Source of the DNA: Paraburkholderia lycopersici
GTDB taxonomy: Bacteria; Pseudomonadota; Gammaproteobacteria; Burkholderiales; Burkholderiaceae
Assembly (NCBI RefSeq): GCF_900096975.1
Contig: NZ_FMYQ01000033.1
Span: 1 to 64,000, forward strand
Length of the DNA: 64,000 bases
Direction: 5' to 3'
Shown: one piece after another, positions 23,013-31,649 of the stretch
Position numbering within the stretch: the first letter of the stretch is position 1
Layout: each line of letters starts with the position of its first letter
Program-made: the position numbers and the translations under genes
The notes under the pieces: generated by a model
The model's input: only the letters and a program-made list of their open reading frames with translations
The model's database searches: none
What the model was told of the DNA's origin: nothing

Positions 23013-23402
23013 ATGTCCACCAACCCGTCCCGAACCCTGCGCGCCCTGAGCGCGACGCTCTTTCTCACGATCGGCATCGGCGCGCATGCCGCCAACCTGG
23101 GCTTTCTGCAAAATACGCCCATGTCGTTCATGAACCAGGCCGACTACGCGTCGCTGCAGAAAGCCGTGCACGACGCCGTCGCGAACAAGGCCGATGGCGA
23201 GAGCACGACGTGGTCCAACGAGGGCTCGCGCAACAGCGTGCGCGTCAACTCGACCATCACGCCGTCGAATACGCAAAAGGAAGGTGACAAGACCTGCCGC
23301 GACACGGAGGTCGTCCTCAACGCGAAAGGCCAGTCGATGACGCTGCGTCCGCACTTCTGCCGCACGGGCGAAGGCGCGTGGGTTTTCCAGAAGCAGCACT
23401 GA
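23013..23402 (+). CDS. Secreted surface-antigen-like protein
   Basis: A 129-residue exported protein with a signal peptide (LRALSATLFLTIGIGAHAA) and a domain like the 17-kDa surface antigen C terminus: TTWSNEGSRNSVRVNSTITP, CRDTEVVLNAKGQSMTLRPHFCRTGEGAWVF. Two cysteines could form a disulphide. AAGGAG precedes the ATG by about 8 nt; upstream frame sequence has no ribosome site. It is 4 bp from the NUDIX gene, suggesting one transcript. The function of this domain is not established beyond envelope location. Confidence 0.8.
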   Translation: MSTNPSRTLRALSATLFLTIGIGAHAANLGFLQNTPMSFMNQADYASLQKAVHDAVANKADGESTTWSNEGSRNSVRVNSTITPSNTQKEGDKTCRDTEVVLNAKGQSMTLRPHFCRTGEGAWVFQKQH

Positions 23403-23406
23403 GCGC

Positions 23407-23859
23407 GTGGTGAACGGCAAGATCGTTTCGTGCGGCATCGTGCTGCTCGACCCGGATGGCCGCGTGCTGCTCGCGCACGCAACCGGCACGAATCACTGGG
23501 ACATTCCGAAAGGGCAGGGCGAACCCGGCGAGACCGAGGCGCAGAGCGCGCGTCGCGAAATGATCGAGGAGACCGGCTTCGACGTCGCGGCGTCGCGGCT
23601 TGTCGATCTCGGGCGCTTTGCTTACCGGCGCGACAAGGACCTGCATTTGTTCGCCGCGCGCGCGAAGGCCGATGAGCTCGACCTCTCGCGCTGCGTTTGC
23701 GTGTCGCTCTTTCCGCGTCGCGAGGACGGCGTGATGATCCCGGAAATGGACGCCTGGCGCTGGACCGCGCCGGCCGAAGTCGACCGTTACGCGAGCCGCA
23801 GTCTCGCGCGGCTGTTCGACGCGTCGCTCTCGCTTGCGGACTTGCATCGCAGACTGTGA
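23407..23859 (+). CDS. NUDIX hydrolase
   Basis: A 150-residue hydrolase with an intact Nudix box (GQGEPGETEAQSARREMIEE followed by TGF), so it should cleave a nucleoside diphosphate linked to another group with a divalent metal. The lead-in THWDIPKGQGE resembles small Ap4A-type or YjaD-like NUDIX enzymes, but substrate cannot be read from sequence. The start is at tandem GTG codons (23407 or 23410), the only candidates that leave the domain intact. It closely follows the surface-antigen-like gene. Confidence 0.88.
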   Translation: MVNGKIVSCGIVLLDPDGRVLLAHATGTNHWDIPKGQGEPGETEAQSARREMIEETGFDVAASRLVDLGRFAYRRDKDLHLFAARAKADELDLSRCVCVSLFPRREDGVMIPEMDAWRWTAPAEVDRYASRSLARLFDASLSLADLHRRL

Positions 23860-23886
23860 TGCCTGCTGCCAGTCGCCGCCGAACAT

Positions 23887-23920
23887 GAAAAAAGCCCGCA
23901 CGAATCCGCGCGGGCTTTTT
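23887..23920. terminator. Bidirectional terminator between NUDIX gene and glnS
   Basis: AAAAAGCCCGC and GCGGGCTTTTT form a symmetric hairpin with A and T runs on both sides, serving the two convergent genes. Confidence 0.82.
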
Positions 23921-23945
23921 GCTTGCCGGCAGGCGCGACCGAGCC

Positions 23946-25664
23946 TTACTTGCCCCAGCTATCGCGCAAACCGACGATGCGGTTGAACACCGGCGCACCT
24001 GGCTTCGAATCGTAGCGGTCGGCGACGAAATAGCCGTGGCGCTCGAACTGATAGCGGTCTTCCGGCGCGGCGTCGCGCGCGCCGGGCTCGAGATACGCGT
24101 GCACCACGCGCTTCGAATCCGGATTGAGCGCTTCGAGGAAGTCGCGCCCGCCCGCGTCAGGCTGTTCTTCGCGGAACAGACGGTCGTAGAGACGCACTTC
24201 CGCCGGGCACGCGTGCGGCGCGCTGACCCAGTGAATGTTGCCCTTCACCTTGTAGTTGTTCGCGCCTTCCGTGCCCGACTTGCTATCGGGGAAGTAGTTG
24301 CAGTGCACGGCGATCACGTTGCCGTTCTCGTCCTTGTCCGCGCCCGTGCACTCGATCACGTAGCCGTAGCGCAGCCGCACCTTGTTGCCTGGGAACAGGC
24401 GGAAATAGCCCTTCGGCGGCGTTTCGTTGAAGTCGTCGCGTTCGATCCACAGCTCGCGCGAGATCGGGAACGTGCGCACGCCGCGCTCCGGGTGATGCGG
24501 ATGCACGGGCGCCGTGCATTCCTCGCTCTGGCCTTCCGGATAGTTGTCGATGATGAGCTTGAGCGGATCGAGCACGGCGGCCGTGCGCGGCGCCTTGTCG
24601 TCGAGGTCGTCGCGCAGCGCGCCTTCGAACACGCTCATGTCGATCCACGAATCGACCTTCGTCACGCCGATGCGCTCGCAGAAAAGCTGGATGCTCTCGG
24701 GCGTGAAGCCGCGGCGCCGCACGCCGACGATGGTCGGCATGCGCGGGTCGTCCCAGCCGTCCACGTGACCCTCGGTCACGAGCTGCAGCAGCTTGCGCTT
24801 GCTCGTGATCGCATAGGTGAGGTTCAGGCGCGAAAACTCGATTTGCTGCGGCAGCGGGCGCGCGAACACGCCGGCGTCGGCCAGTTCGTTGAGCACCCAG
24901 TCGTAGAGCGGGCGATGGTCCTCGAACTCGAGCGTGCACAGCGAATGCGTGATGTTTTCCAGCGCGTCCGAGATGCAGTGCGTGTAGTCGTACATCGGGT
25001 ACACGCACCACGTGTCGCCGGTGCGGTAGTGATGCGCGAAGCGGATGCGGTAGATCACCGGGTCGCGCATGTTGAAGTTCGGCGACGCCATGTCGATCTT
25101 CGCGCGCAGCACGTGCGCGCCCTCGGCGAACTCGCCGGCCTTCATGCGACGGAACAGGTCGAGATTCTCCTCGACGGAGCGATCGCGGAACGGCGAGTCC
25201 TTGCCGGCCTCCGTGGCCGAGCCGCGATTCGCGCGCATCTCTTCCGGCGACTGGCTGTCCACGTACGCCTTGCCGCGCTGGATCAGCAGCTCGGCGAACT
25301 CGTAGAGCTTGTCGTAGTAGTCGCTCGCGTAGAAGAGATACTCGCGGTCGGCCTTCTTCCACTCGAAGCCTAGCCACGTGACGGCGTCGATGATCGAGTT
25401 GACGTATTCGACGCTTTCCTTCTCCGGGTTCGTGTCGTCGAAGCGCAGGTGGCACACGCCGCCGTAGCTCTTCGCGACGCCGAAGTTCAGGCAGATGCTC
25501 TTCGCGTGGCCGATATGCAGATAGCCGTTCGGCTCAGGCGGGAAGCGCGTCTCCACGCGCTGGCCCCACTTGCCCGACTGGTTGTCGTCGTCGATGATGT
25601 TGCGGATGAAATTGGATGCCGCAGGCGCGTCCGTGCGGTCGGCGTCTTTACGTTCGGTATTCAT
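23946..25664 (-). CDS. glnS: Glutaminyl-tRNA synthetase
   Basis: A 572-residue class I synthetase that charges tRNA-Gln in the cytoplasm. It has RFPPEPNGYLHIGHAKSICL with the HIGH motif at 50-53, LRFDDTNPEKE, a KMSKS-equivalent segment ending TSKRKLLQL, VRRRGFTPESIQLFCERIGV, and the beta-barrel anticodon domain. Length and order fit the gamma/betaproteobacterial enzyme. The first 25 residues are a non-conserved leader. It is monocistronic. Confidence 0.97.
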   Translation of the reverse strand: MNTERKDADRTDAPAASNFIRNIIDDDNQSGKWGQRVETRFPPEPNGYLHIGHAKSICLNFGVAKSYGGVCHLRFDDTNPEKESVEYVNSIIDAVTWLGFEWKKADREYLFYASDYYDKLYEFAELLIQRGKAYVDSQSPEEMRANRGSATEAGKDSPFRDRSVEENLDLFRRMKAGEFAEGAHVLRAKIDMASPNFNMRDPVIYRIRFAHHYRTGDTWCVYPMYDYTHCISDALENITHSLCTLEFEDHRPLYDWVLNELADAGVFARPLPQQIEFSRLNLTYAITSKRKLLQLVTEGHVDGWDDPRMPTIVGVRRRGFTPESIQLFCERIGVTKVDSWIDMSVFEGALRDDLDDKAPRTAAVLDPLKLIIDNYPEGQSEECTAPVHPHHPERGVRTFPISRELWIERDDFNETPPKGYFRLFPGNKVRLRYGYVIECTGADKDENGNVIAVHCNYFPDSKSGTEGANNYKVKGNIHWVSAPHACPAEVRLYDRLFREEQPDAGGRDFLEALNPDSKRVVHAYLEPGARDAAPEDRYQFERHGYFVADRYDSKPGAPVFNRIVGLRDSWGK

Positions 25665-25797
25665 GCGAAAAGGGAAGTCGTTCGAGGGCGCCCGGAAAAA
25701 GGCCGCCCGATGGTGTCTTCCATTCTACCTGACGCGACCCGCTGTGCCAGTCCCGGTGCCGGATCGTCGCGCGAACCACGACAGGCGAGGAAAAAAA

Positions 25798-26364
25798 GTG
25801 ACGACGAGCGAAACGCGCGTGCTGGTGCTGCCGGGCTACATGGACTCGGGGCCGGGGCACTGGCAGACGCGCTGGGAGGCCGCGCACGCAGGCTTTACGC
25901 GGGTGCGGATGCCCGACTGGATGCGTCCGGACTGCGAGGCGTGGTGCGCGGCGCTGGAGGCGGCGGTGGCCAACGCGCCCGCGGGCGTGCGGCTCGCCGC
26001 TCACAGCCTCGGCTGCCTGACCGTGGCGCATTGGGCGGCGCGCCACGCGAGCGACGCGACGCGCGAGAAGGTGGCGGGGGCGCTGCTGGTCGCGCTGCCC
26101 GATCCGCACGGCCCTGAGTTTCCGCGCGAAGCGACGGGTTTCGAGCCGGTGCCGCTGGCGGCGCTGCCGTTCGCAAGCGTGGTCGTTTCGAGCCGCGACG
26201 ATCCGTACGGCGGCGCGGCGTTTTCGCGGCGCTGCGCGCAGGCATGGGGCAGTCGCTGGATCGACATCGGCGCGCGCGGACACATCAACGCCGAAAGCGG
26301 GCTCGATGACTGGCCGCAAGGCGTGGCGTGGCTGATGTCGACGGGCAAGGGCTGCGCGGGCTGA
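25798..26364 (+). CDS. RBBP9/YdeN-family alpha/beta hydrolase
   Basis: A 188-residue serine hydrolase-like protein: VLVLPGYMDSGPGHWQTRWE (family lead motif), the nucleophile elbow AAHSLGCL, the acid region SSRDDPYGG and a late histidine in GARGHINAESGLDDW. All three triad residues are visible. The GTG start has GCGAGG about 9 nt upstream; an upstream extension of the frame overlaps the glnS promoter and is not used. Physiological substrate unknown. Confidence 0.88.
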   Translation: MTTSETRVLVLPGYMDSGPGHWQTRWEAAHAGFTRVRMPDWMRPDCEAWCAALEAAVANAPAGVRLAAHSLGCLTVAHWAARHASDATREKVAGALLVALPDPHGPEFPREATGFEPVPLAALPFASVVVSSRDDPYGGAAFSRRCAQAWGSRWIDIGARGHINAESGLDDWPQGVAWLMSTGKGCAG

Positions 26365-26378
26365 GCGCGCCGCGCGCG

Positions 26379-27599
26379 TCAAACCACGCCCTTGCCCCGC
26401 AGCGCCGCCACCTGCTCGTCGCCATATCCGAGCACGTCGCGCAGCACCGCGTCGGTATGCTCGCCGAGCGTGGGCGGATGGCTCGCCACGCGCGGCGGCG
26501 TTTCGCTCATGCGGATGGGGTTGCCCACGAGCCGCGCCGTGCCGCCCGAGGGATGCGGTACATCGACCTGCAGGCCGCGCGCGACTACCTGCTCGTTCTC
26601 GAACACCTCCGCGAGATCGTTGATCGGCCCGCAGGGCACGCCCGCGGCTTCGAGCGCGCCGATCCAGTCAGCTTTCGTGCGGGCGCGGACCAGTTCGGCG
26701 ACGATCGGCACGAGCGTATCGCGGTGGCGCACGCGCTCCGGGTTCGTTGCGAAGCGCTCGTCGTCGGCCAGATCGGGCCTGCCCGCCACCTCGACGAATT
26801 TTCGGAACTGCCCGTCGTTGCCCACGGCGAGGATGATCCAGCTGTCGCGGGTCTGGAACGCCTGGTAGGGCACGATGTTCGGATGCGCGTTGCCCCAGCG
26901 CGCCGGCGGCTTGCCGCTCGCGAGGTAGTTCGAGTTCATGTTCGCGAGCATGGCCACCTGCACGTCGAGCAGCGCCATGTCGATGTACTGGCCGACGCCC
27001 GTGCGGTCGCGGTGCGCGAGCGCGGTGAGCACGGCGACGGTCGCGTACATGCCAGTCATGAGGTCGGCGATCGCCACGCCGGCCTTCTGCGGGCCGCCGC
27101 CCGGCAGCGCGTCGCGCTCGCCGGTGATGCTCATGAAGCCGCCCATGCCCTGCACGATGAAATCGTAGCCGGCGCGCGACGCATACGGCCCCGTCTGGCC
27201 GAAGCCCGTGACCGAGCAGTAGACGAGGTCCGGCTTAACCTCGCGCAGCGATTCGTAGTCGAGCCCGTATTTCCTCAACTGGCCGGCCTTGTAGTTCTCC
27301 AGCACGACATCGCTTTGCGCGGCCAGCTCGCGCACGATGCGCTGCCCCTCGGGCGAGGCGATATCCACCGTCACCGAGCGCTTGTTGCGGTTCGCGGCGA
27401 GGTAATAGGCGGCTTCGGCGGTGTCGCGGCCGTCGGGCGTCTTCAGGTACGGAGGCCCCCAATGGCGCGTGTCGTCGCCTGCGCCGGGGCGCTCCACCTT
27501 GATCACGTCGGCGCCGAAGTCGGCGAGCGTTTGCGCGCACCACGGTCCGGCGAGGACGCGGGTGAGATCGAGTACGCGGATATGGCTGAGAGCGCCCAT
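26379..27599 (-). CDS. CaiB/BaiF family CoA-transferase
   Basis: A 406-residue class III CoA-transferase that moves CoA between carboxylic acids. It shows IRVLDLTRVLAGPWCAQTLADFGADVIKVE, ANRNKRSVTVD, LVYCSVTGFGQTGPY, RAGYDFIVQGMGGFMSITG and the catalytic-aspartate region GVAIADLMTGMYA. The start at MGALSHIRV lies at the beginning of the conserved domain; a much longer in-frame extension is antisense to alaS and spurious. A 23-bp palindrome lies about 105 bp upstream. No partner dehydrogenase or hydratase is adjacent, so the acid is unknown. Confidence 0.93.
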   Translation of the reverse strand: MGALSHIRVLDLTRVLAGPWCAQTLADFGADVIKVERPGAGDDTRHWGPPYLKTPDGRDTAEAAYYLAANRNKRSVTVDIASPEGQRIVRELAAQSDVVLENYKAGQLRKYGLDYESLREVKPDLVYCSVTGFGQTGPYASRAGYDFIVQGMGGFMSITGERDALPGGGPQKAGVAIADLMTGMYATVAVLTALAHRDRTGVGQYIDMALLDVQVAMLANMNSNYLASGKPPARWGNAHPNIVPYQAFQTRDSWIILAVGNDGQFRKFVEVAGRPDLADDERFATNPERVRHRDTLVPIVAELVRARTKADWIGALEAAGVPCGPINDLAEVFENEQVVARGLQVDVPHPSGGTARLVGNPIRMSETPPRVASHPPTLGEHTDAVLRDVLGYGDEQVAALRGKGVV

Positions 27600-27704
27600 G
27601 CTGTGTCTTCCAATGTCGTTCCGAGGCAGGCCAAAAGCGCGCTGCGCGCAGGCCGATGCCGGCAATAGTAAGCGATCGGCGTCGCGCACGCCATTTTTCG
27701 GTAC

Positions 27705-27727
27705 ATTGTTCCGCACTGCGGAACAAT
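27705..27727. promoter_or_regulatory. Perfect 23-bp palindrome upstream of the CoA-transferase
   Basis: ATTGTTCCGCA and TGCGGAACAAT are perfect 11-bp inverted arms around one C. It sits between the divergent CoA-transferase and alaS genes, nearer the former. The TTCCGCA/TGCGGAA arms suggest an IclR-type operator (inference). Confidence 0.6.
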
Positions 27728-27811
27728 TCTCCGTGGCTCGTGCCTGTCCGTCTCCTGGCGCACACGCGCAATCCGCGCTTGCCGCGTCGCCGCGCGCGTG
27801 CGGCGATCCCG

Positions 27812-27817
27812 TATAAT
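27812..27817 (+). promoter_or_regulatory. -10 element of alaS
   Basis: A consensus TATAAT lies 95 bp before the alaS ATG. No good -35 box is seen at the right spacing. Confidence 0.45.
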
Positions 27818-27911
27818 CGTTCGATTCAGCATCGGGGTTTTCGCCACCGGCCGGCCCCCGACCAGGACAAGATTCAGCACAAGACGCCCCGAGAAGGACC
27901 CAACGCACGCC

Positions 27912-30536
27912 ATGAAAGCCGCCGAAATCCGCGAGAAATTCCTCAAGTTCTTCGAATCGAAGGGCCACACGATCGTGCGCTCGTCGAGTCTCGTGCCGGG
28001 CAACGACCCCACACTGCTCTTCACCAATTCGGGCATGGTGCAGTTCAAGGACGTGTTCCTCGGCACCGACAAGCGCCCGTACACGCGCGCCACGACCGCG
28101 CAGCGCAGCGTGCGCGCGGGCGGCAAGCACAACGACCTCGAGAACGTCGGCTATACCGCGCGCCACCACACGTTCTTCGAGATGCTCGGCAACTTCTCGT
28201 TCGGCGACTACTTCAAGCGCGACGCGATCCACTACTGCTGGGAACTGCTGACGAAGGTCTACGCGCTGCCGCCCGAAAAGCTCACGGTCACCGTCTACCA
28301 GGAAGACGACGAGGCCTACGACATCTGGGCGAAGGAAATCGGCGTTCCGGCCGAACGCATCATCCGCATCGGCGACAACAAGGGCGCGCGCTACGCCTCC
28401 GACAACTTCTGGCAGATGGCCGACACCGGCCCCTGCGGCCCGTGCTCGGAAGTGTTCTACGACCACGGCCCGGAAATCTGGGGCGGCCCTCCGGGATCGC
28501 CCGAGGAAGACGGCGACCGCTTCATCGAGATCTGGAATCTCGTGTTCATGCAGTTCAACCGCGACGCCCAGGGCAACATGACGCCGCTGCCCAAGCAGTG
28601 CGTCGATACGGGCATGGGTCTGGAGCGTCTCGCGGCCGTGCTGCAGCACGTGCACAGCAACTACGAGATCGACCTGTTCCAGAACCTCATCAAGGCCGCC
28701 GCGCGCGAAACGAACACGCCGGACCTCACGAACAACTCGCTGAAGGTCATCGCCGACCACATCCGCGCGTGCTCGTTCCTGATCGTCGACGGCGTGATTC
28801 CCGGCAACGAGGGCCGCGGTTACGTGCTGCGCCGCATCGTGCGCCGCGCGATCCGCCACGGCTACAAGCTCGGCCAGAAGAGCGCGTTCTTCCACAAGCT
28901 GGTGGCCGACCTCGTCGCGGAAATGGGCGCGGCCTACCCCGAACTCGCCGAAGCGCAGCAGCGCGTGACGGACGTCCTGCGTCAGGAAGAAGAGCGCTTC
29001 TTCGAGACCATCGAGCACGGCATGTCGATCCTCGAAGGCGCGCTGGCCGAACTTGAAGCCGCGGGCGGCAAGACGCTCGACGGCGAACTCGCGTTCAAGC
29101 TGCACGACACCTACGGCTTCCCGCTCGACCTCACGGCCGACGTCTGCCGCGAGCGCAACGTGACGGTGGACGAACCGGCCTTCGACGAGGCGATGGCGCG
29201 CCAGCGCGAACAGGCGCGCGCGGCGGGCAAGTTCAGGATGGCGCAGGGCCTCGACTACTCGGGCGCGAAGACCACGTTCCACGGCTACGAGGACATCGCG
29301 TTCGACGACGCGAAGGTCGTCGCGCTTTATGTGGACGGCGCGTCGGTCAACGAAGTGAAGGCCGGCCAGGACGCCGTGGTCGTGCTCGACCACACGCCGT
29401 TCTACGCGGAGTCGGGCGGCCAGGTGGGCGACCAGGGCGTGATCTCGAACGCGAGCGTGCGCTTCGCCGTTGCCGACACGCTCAAGGTGCAGGCCGACGT
29501 GAGCGGCCACCACGGCACGCTCGAACAGGGCACGCTGAAAGTGGGCGACGTCGTGAGGGCGGAAATCGACGCGGTTCGCCGCGCCCGCACGGCGCGCAAC
29601 CACTCGGCCACGCACCTGATGCACAAGGCGCTGCGCGAAGTGCTGGGCCAGCACGTGCAGCAAAAGGGCTCGCTCGTCGACGCGGACAAGACCCGCTTCG
29701 ACTTCGCGCACAACGCGCCGCTGACCGATGACGAAATCCGCCGCGTCGAGCAGATCGTCAACGCCGAAGTGCTCGCGAACGCGCCCGGCATCGTGCGCGT
29801 GATGTCGTACGACGACGCGGTGAAGGGCGGCGCGATGGCCCTCTTCGGCGAGAAGTACGGCGACGAAGTGCGCGTGCTCGACCTCGGGTTCTCGCGCGAA
29901 CTCTGCGGCGGCACGCACGTCGCGCGCAGCGGCGACATCGGCCTCTTCAAGATCGTGATGGAAGGCGGCGTGGCGGCGGGCATCCGTCGCGTGGAAGCGA
30001 TCACGGGCGACAACGCCGTGCGCTACGTGCAGGACCTCGACGCGCGCGTCAACGCGGCCGCCGCGGCGCTGAAGGCGCAGCCTTCGGAACTCACGCAGCG
30101 CATCGCACAGGTGCAGGACCAGGTGAAGTCGCTGGAGAAGGAACTGGGCGCGCTGAAGTCGAAGCTCGCGTCGAGCCAGGGCGACGAACTCGCGGGCCAG
30201 GCCGTCGAGGTGAACGGCGTGCATGTGCTGGCCGCGACGCTCGATGGCGCGGACTCGAAGACGTTGCGCGAGACCGTGGACAAGCTCAAGGACAAGCTCA
30301 AGAGCGCGGCGATCGTGCTGGCGGCCGTCGATGGCGGCAAGGTCAGCCTGATCGCGGGCGTGACCGCCGAGGCGAGCAAGAAGGTGAAGGCCGGCGAACT
30401 CGTGAACTTCGTGGCCCAGCAGGTGGGCGGCAAGGGCGGCGGCCGTCCCGACATGGCGCAGGCCGGCGGCACCGAGCCGGCCAACCTGCCGGCCGCGCTG
30501 GCGGGCGTGAAGGGATGGGTGGAAGCGAAGCTGTAA
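27912..30536 (+). CDS. alaS: Alanyl-tRNA synthetase
   Basis: An 874-residue class II synthetase. The N-terminal aminoacylation core has FFESKGHTIVRSSSLVPGND, TARHHTFFEMLGNFSFGDYF and GMGLERLAAVLQ. The editing domain has HSATHLMHKALREVLG and the zinc-type CGGTH. A coiled linker follows, then the C-Ala domain ending GGKGGGRPDMAQAGG. All parts are present and the length is standard. It charges tRNA-Ala and clears mischarged Ser/Gly. It starts at MKAAEIREKF. It is monocistronic with its own terminator. Confidence 0.97.
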   Translation: MKAAEIREKFLKFFESKGHTIVRSSSLVPGNDPTLLFTNSGMVQFKDVFLGTDKRPYTRATTAQRSVRAGGKHNDLENVGYTARHHTFFEMLGNFSFGDYFKRDAIHYCWELLTKVYALPPEKLTVTVYQEDDEAYDIWAKEIGVPAERIIRIGDNKGARYASDNFWQMADTGPCGPCSEVFYDHGPEIWGGPPGSPEEDGDRFIEIWNLVFMQFNRDAQGNMTPLPKQCVDTGMGLERLAAVLQHVHSNYEIDLFQNLIKAAARETNTPDLTNNSLKVIADHIRACSFLIVDGVIPGNEGRGYVLRRIVRRAIRHGYKLGQKSAFFHKLVADLVAEMGAAYPELAEAQQRVTDVLRQEEERFFETIEHGMSILEGALAELEAAGGKTLDGELAFKLHDTYGFPLDLTADVCRERNVTVDEPAFDEAMARQREQARAAGKFRMAQGLDYSGAKTTFHGYEDIAFDDAKVVALYVDGASVNEVKAGQDAVVVLDHTPFYAESGGQVGDQGVISNASVRFAVADTLKVQADVSGHHGTLEQGTLKVGDVVRAEIDAVRRARTARNHSATHLMHKALREVLGQHVQQKGSLVDADKTRFDFAHNAPLTDDEIRRVEQIVNAEVLANAPGIVRVMSYDDAVKGGAMALFGEKYGDEVRVLDLGFSRELCGGTHVARSGDIGLFKIVMEGGVAAGIRRVEAITGDNAVRYVQDLDARVNAAAAALKAQPSELTQRIAQVQDQVKSLEKELGALKSKLASSQGDELAGQAVEVNGVHVLAATLDGADSKTLRETVDKLKDKLKSAAIVLAAVDGGKVSLIAGVTAEASKKVKAGELVNFVAQQVGGKGGGRPDMAQAGGTEPANLPAALAGVKGWVEAKL

Positions 30537-30572
30537 GCGGCGCGGCGGCATTCAGGCCGCCTTGCGTTGAAG

Positions 30573-30602
30573 AAGGGCTGCCCGCGAGGACAGCCCTTTT
30601 TG
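30573..30602 (+). terminator. Terminator of alaS
   Basis: AGGGCTG (30574-30580) and CAGCCCT (30591-30597) enclose a 10-nt loop and are followed by a T run. Confidence 0.8.
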
Positions 30603-30613
30603 TTTGGTGCGTC

Positions 30614-31552
30614 TTACGCCGTTTTCAGGCCCTCGGGCGCGGCCGTAGCGGCGCCCGACGGCAACGCGGCGCTGCCCGCGCGCTGCGCGTGCGCCAGCAG
30701 CGCCTCCTTCAAGGCGCCGAGCGCGGGCGAAAAGTGCCCGCGGCGCCATGCGAGCAACGTGTCGATCTGCCCGGACTTGCCGAGCGAGTGAATCGTGACC
30801 TCATCGGCGCCGCGCTGCAGTTCGAGCACCGAGCGCGGCGCGACCGCCACGCCCGCGCCGGCCGCGACGCAGGCCACGATCGCGTGATACGAGCCCAGCT
30901 CCAGCACGCGCGAAGGCCGGATGCCGTGCTCCAGATACCACCGCTCGACATAGCCGCGATACGTGCAACCGCGCTCGAACGCCACGAGCGTGGAAAGCGC
31001 GATGTCGGTGGGCTGCCGGACCGGCCCGTGGCCGCGCGGGGTGAGCATCACAAGCTCCTCGCGATAGACCGGCACGTGCTCGAACACCTCGGGGTCCGGC
31101 GGGCCGTCGAGCGGCCTCGCGATCAGCGCGGCGTCCACTTCGTATGCGCGCAGGCGCTCGATCAGCGTGCCGGTCGTGCCGGTCTCCAGTTCGAGCGTGA
31201 CCTCGGGCCACGCCTGGTGATAATGCGCGAGCAGGGCCGGCAGCCGGCTTGCCGCAGCGCTCTCCATCGTGCCGAGCCGCAGGCGTCCCGTTGGCCGTCC
31301 GGCCTTCAGCGCGTGGCGCGCTTCGTCGGCGAGCGCGAGCAGGCGCTCGGCATAGGGCAGCAGCGTTTCGCCGGCGGGCGTGAGCACGAGGCGGCGGCCG
31401 TCGCGCGTGAAGAGCGGCGTGCCGAGCTGATCTTCGAGCTGCTTGATGCGCGTGGTCACGTTCGACTGCACGCGGTTGAGCTTCGTGGCCGCGCGCGTCA
31501 CGCCGTTTTCGCGCACGACCGCCCGGAAGATCGCCAGTGCGGCGAGGTCCAT
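30614..31552 (-). CDS. LysR-family transcriptional regulator
   Basis: A 312-residue regulator with the LysR winged helix at 1-60 (MDLAALAIFRAVVRENGVTR, AATKLNRVQSNVTTRIKQLE, TPLFTRDGRRLVLTPAGETL) and a periplasmic-binding-protein-like effector domain. AGGAGAGA precedes the ATG. It is divergent from a YbfB/YjiJ-type MFS gene with about 97 bp between them, the usual arrangement for a LysR protein that controls its neighbour. The effector is unknown. Confidence 0.93.
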   Translation of the reverse strand: MDLAALAIFRAVVRENGVTRAATKLNRVQSNVTTRIKQLEDQLGTPLFTRDGRRLVLTPAGETLLPYAERLLALADEARHALKAGRPTGRLRLGTMESAAASRLPALLAHYHQAWPEVTLELETGTTGTLIERLRAYEVDAALIARPLDGPPDPEVFEHVPVYREELVMLTPRGHGPVRQPTDIALSTLVAFERGCTYRGYVERWYLEHGIRPSRVLELGSYHAIVACVAAGAGVAVAPRSVLELQRGADEVTIHSLGKSGQIDTLLAWRRGHFSPALGALKEALLAHAQRAGSAALPSGAATAAPEGLKTA

Positions 31553-31649
31553 GATTCTCTCCTCGGGATGGATTCGTTCATCATAATTCATTTTTCGAGA
31601 ACGATTCGATGACCTACGATGGAACGCACCGGTTTTTCCATCTCCGCTC

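Noticed and set aside
27600..30551. Very long minus-strand reading frame running on upstream of the CoA-transferase across alaS (1390 codons in total)
   Set aside because: Only the last 406 codons match a family. The rest is exactly antisense to alaS and has the Arg/His/Val-rich composition produced by reading GC-rich codons backwards.
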